From the NCBI GenBank assembly GCA_900547315.1, contig URGI01000029.1, forward strand, positions 1 through 23,175: a DNA stretch of 23,175 nucleotides. Direction: 5' to 3'. Shown piece after piece: positions 23,055-23,175 of the stretch; position 1 is the stretch's first letter, and each line of letters starts with the position of its first letter. A program made the translations under genes and the position numbers. The DNA is from an uncultured Eubacteriales bacterium. Lineage in GTDB: Bacteria; Bacillota; Clostridia; Oscillospirales; Oscillospiraceae. The notes beneath the pieces were generated by a model. That model did no database searches, was not told the DNA's origin, and worked only from the letters and a program-made list of their open reading frames with translations.

Positions 23055-23175
23055 TTATTTTACGATACTCTCAATATAATCGTAATCGATCTCTCCTGAT
23101 ACAACAGAATAGAAAAACGGGTCTTTTCTAATTGTATTCTCTGAATTGATAATAAAATTGTTCCAGCCGTCTGCC
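23055..23175 (-). CDS. unknown protein, C-terminal 39 residues only
   Basis: On the minus strand one frame stays open from the window edge to a TAA at 23055-23057, ending in DPFFYSVVSGEIDYDYIESIVK, and a terminator follows directly. The stop-terminator spacing supports it as a real 3' gene end. It is A+T-rich compared with the dcw genes. The sequence is acidic and aromatic and I do not recognise it. The start lies outside the window. Confidence 0.55.
   Translation of the reverse strand, partial: ADGWNNFIINSENTIRKDPFFYSVVSGEIDYDYIESIVK

Overview
The window reads as ordinary chromosome of a Gram-positive-type Firmicute, most likely class Clostridia (Oscillospiraceae/Ruminococcaceae-like). This is an inference from gene content and order, a GC-rich coding bias, strong AGGAGG-type ribosome binding sites, a MurE of the meso-diaminopimelate type, and a PASTA-domain class B PBP in the division cluster. 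No rRNA, tRNA, transposase, phage gene or CRISPR array was seen.

Right part (about 10.4-22.8 kb, all minus strand) is a division and cell wall (dcw) cluster, read right to left: mraZ, rsmH, ftsL, a PASTA class B PBP, murE, mraY, ftsW/spoVE, murG, then after a GC-rich hairpin murA, ftsQ/divIB, and ftsZ with its own promoter. It starts with a strong promoter followed by three MraZ-type boxes at exact 10-bp period. murF, murD, murC, murB and ftsA are not in the cluster. The ftsZ C-terminus lacks the usual conserved tail.

Middle (about 6.2-10.3 kb, minus): a YihY/BrkB membrane protein, a FliB-like cysteine-rich protein, prfC (RF3) and a cyclodeaminase-family protein, separated by clear terminators and a prfC promoter.

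Left (1-4.5 kb, minus): prfA (RF1), an in-frame fusion of TsaC/YrdC with dephospho-CoA kinase, and an M18 aminopeptidase form a tight operon with its own promoter and terminator. A TepA/ClpP-like protein follows.

Between the RF1 and RF3 operons sits the only plus-strand unit (4.56-6.25 kb): a near-consensus promoter, a 12-codon leader peptide rich in Arg/Lys, two mutually exclusive hairpins of which one hides the next ribosome binding site, a tandem-GNAT acetyltransferase, an A+T-rich gene of unknown function, and a strong terminator. This is the best candidate for an undescribed system: a leader-peptide-controlled, possibly ribosome-antibiotic-responsive acetyltransferase operon.

The right edge holds the last 39 codons of an A+T-rich unknown minus-strand gene with a terminator, then about 300 gene-free bases that carry a possible small structured RNA and the mraZ promoter/operator.
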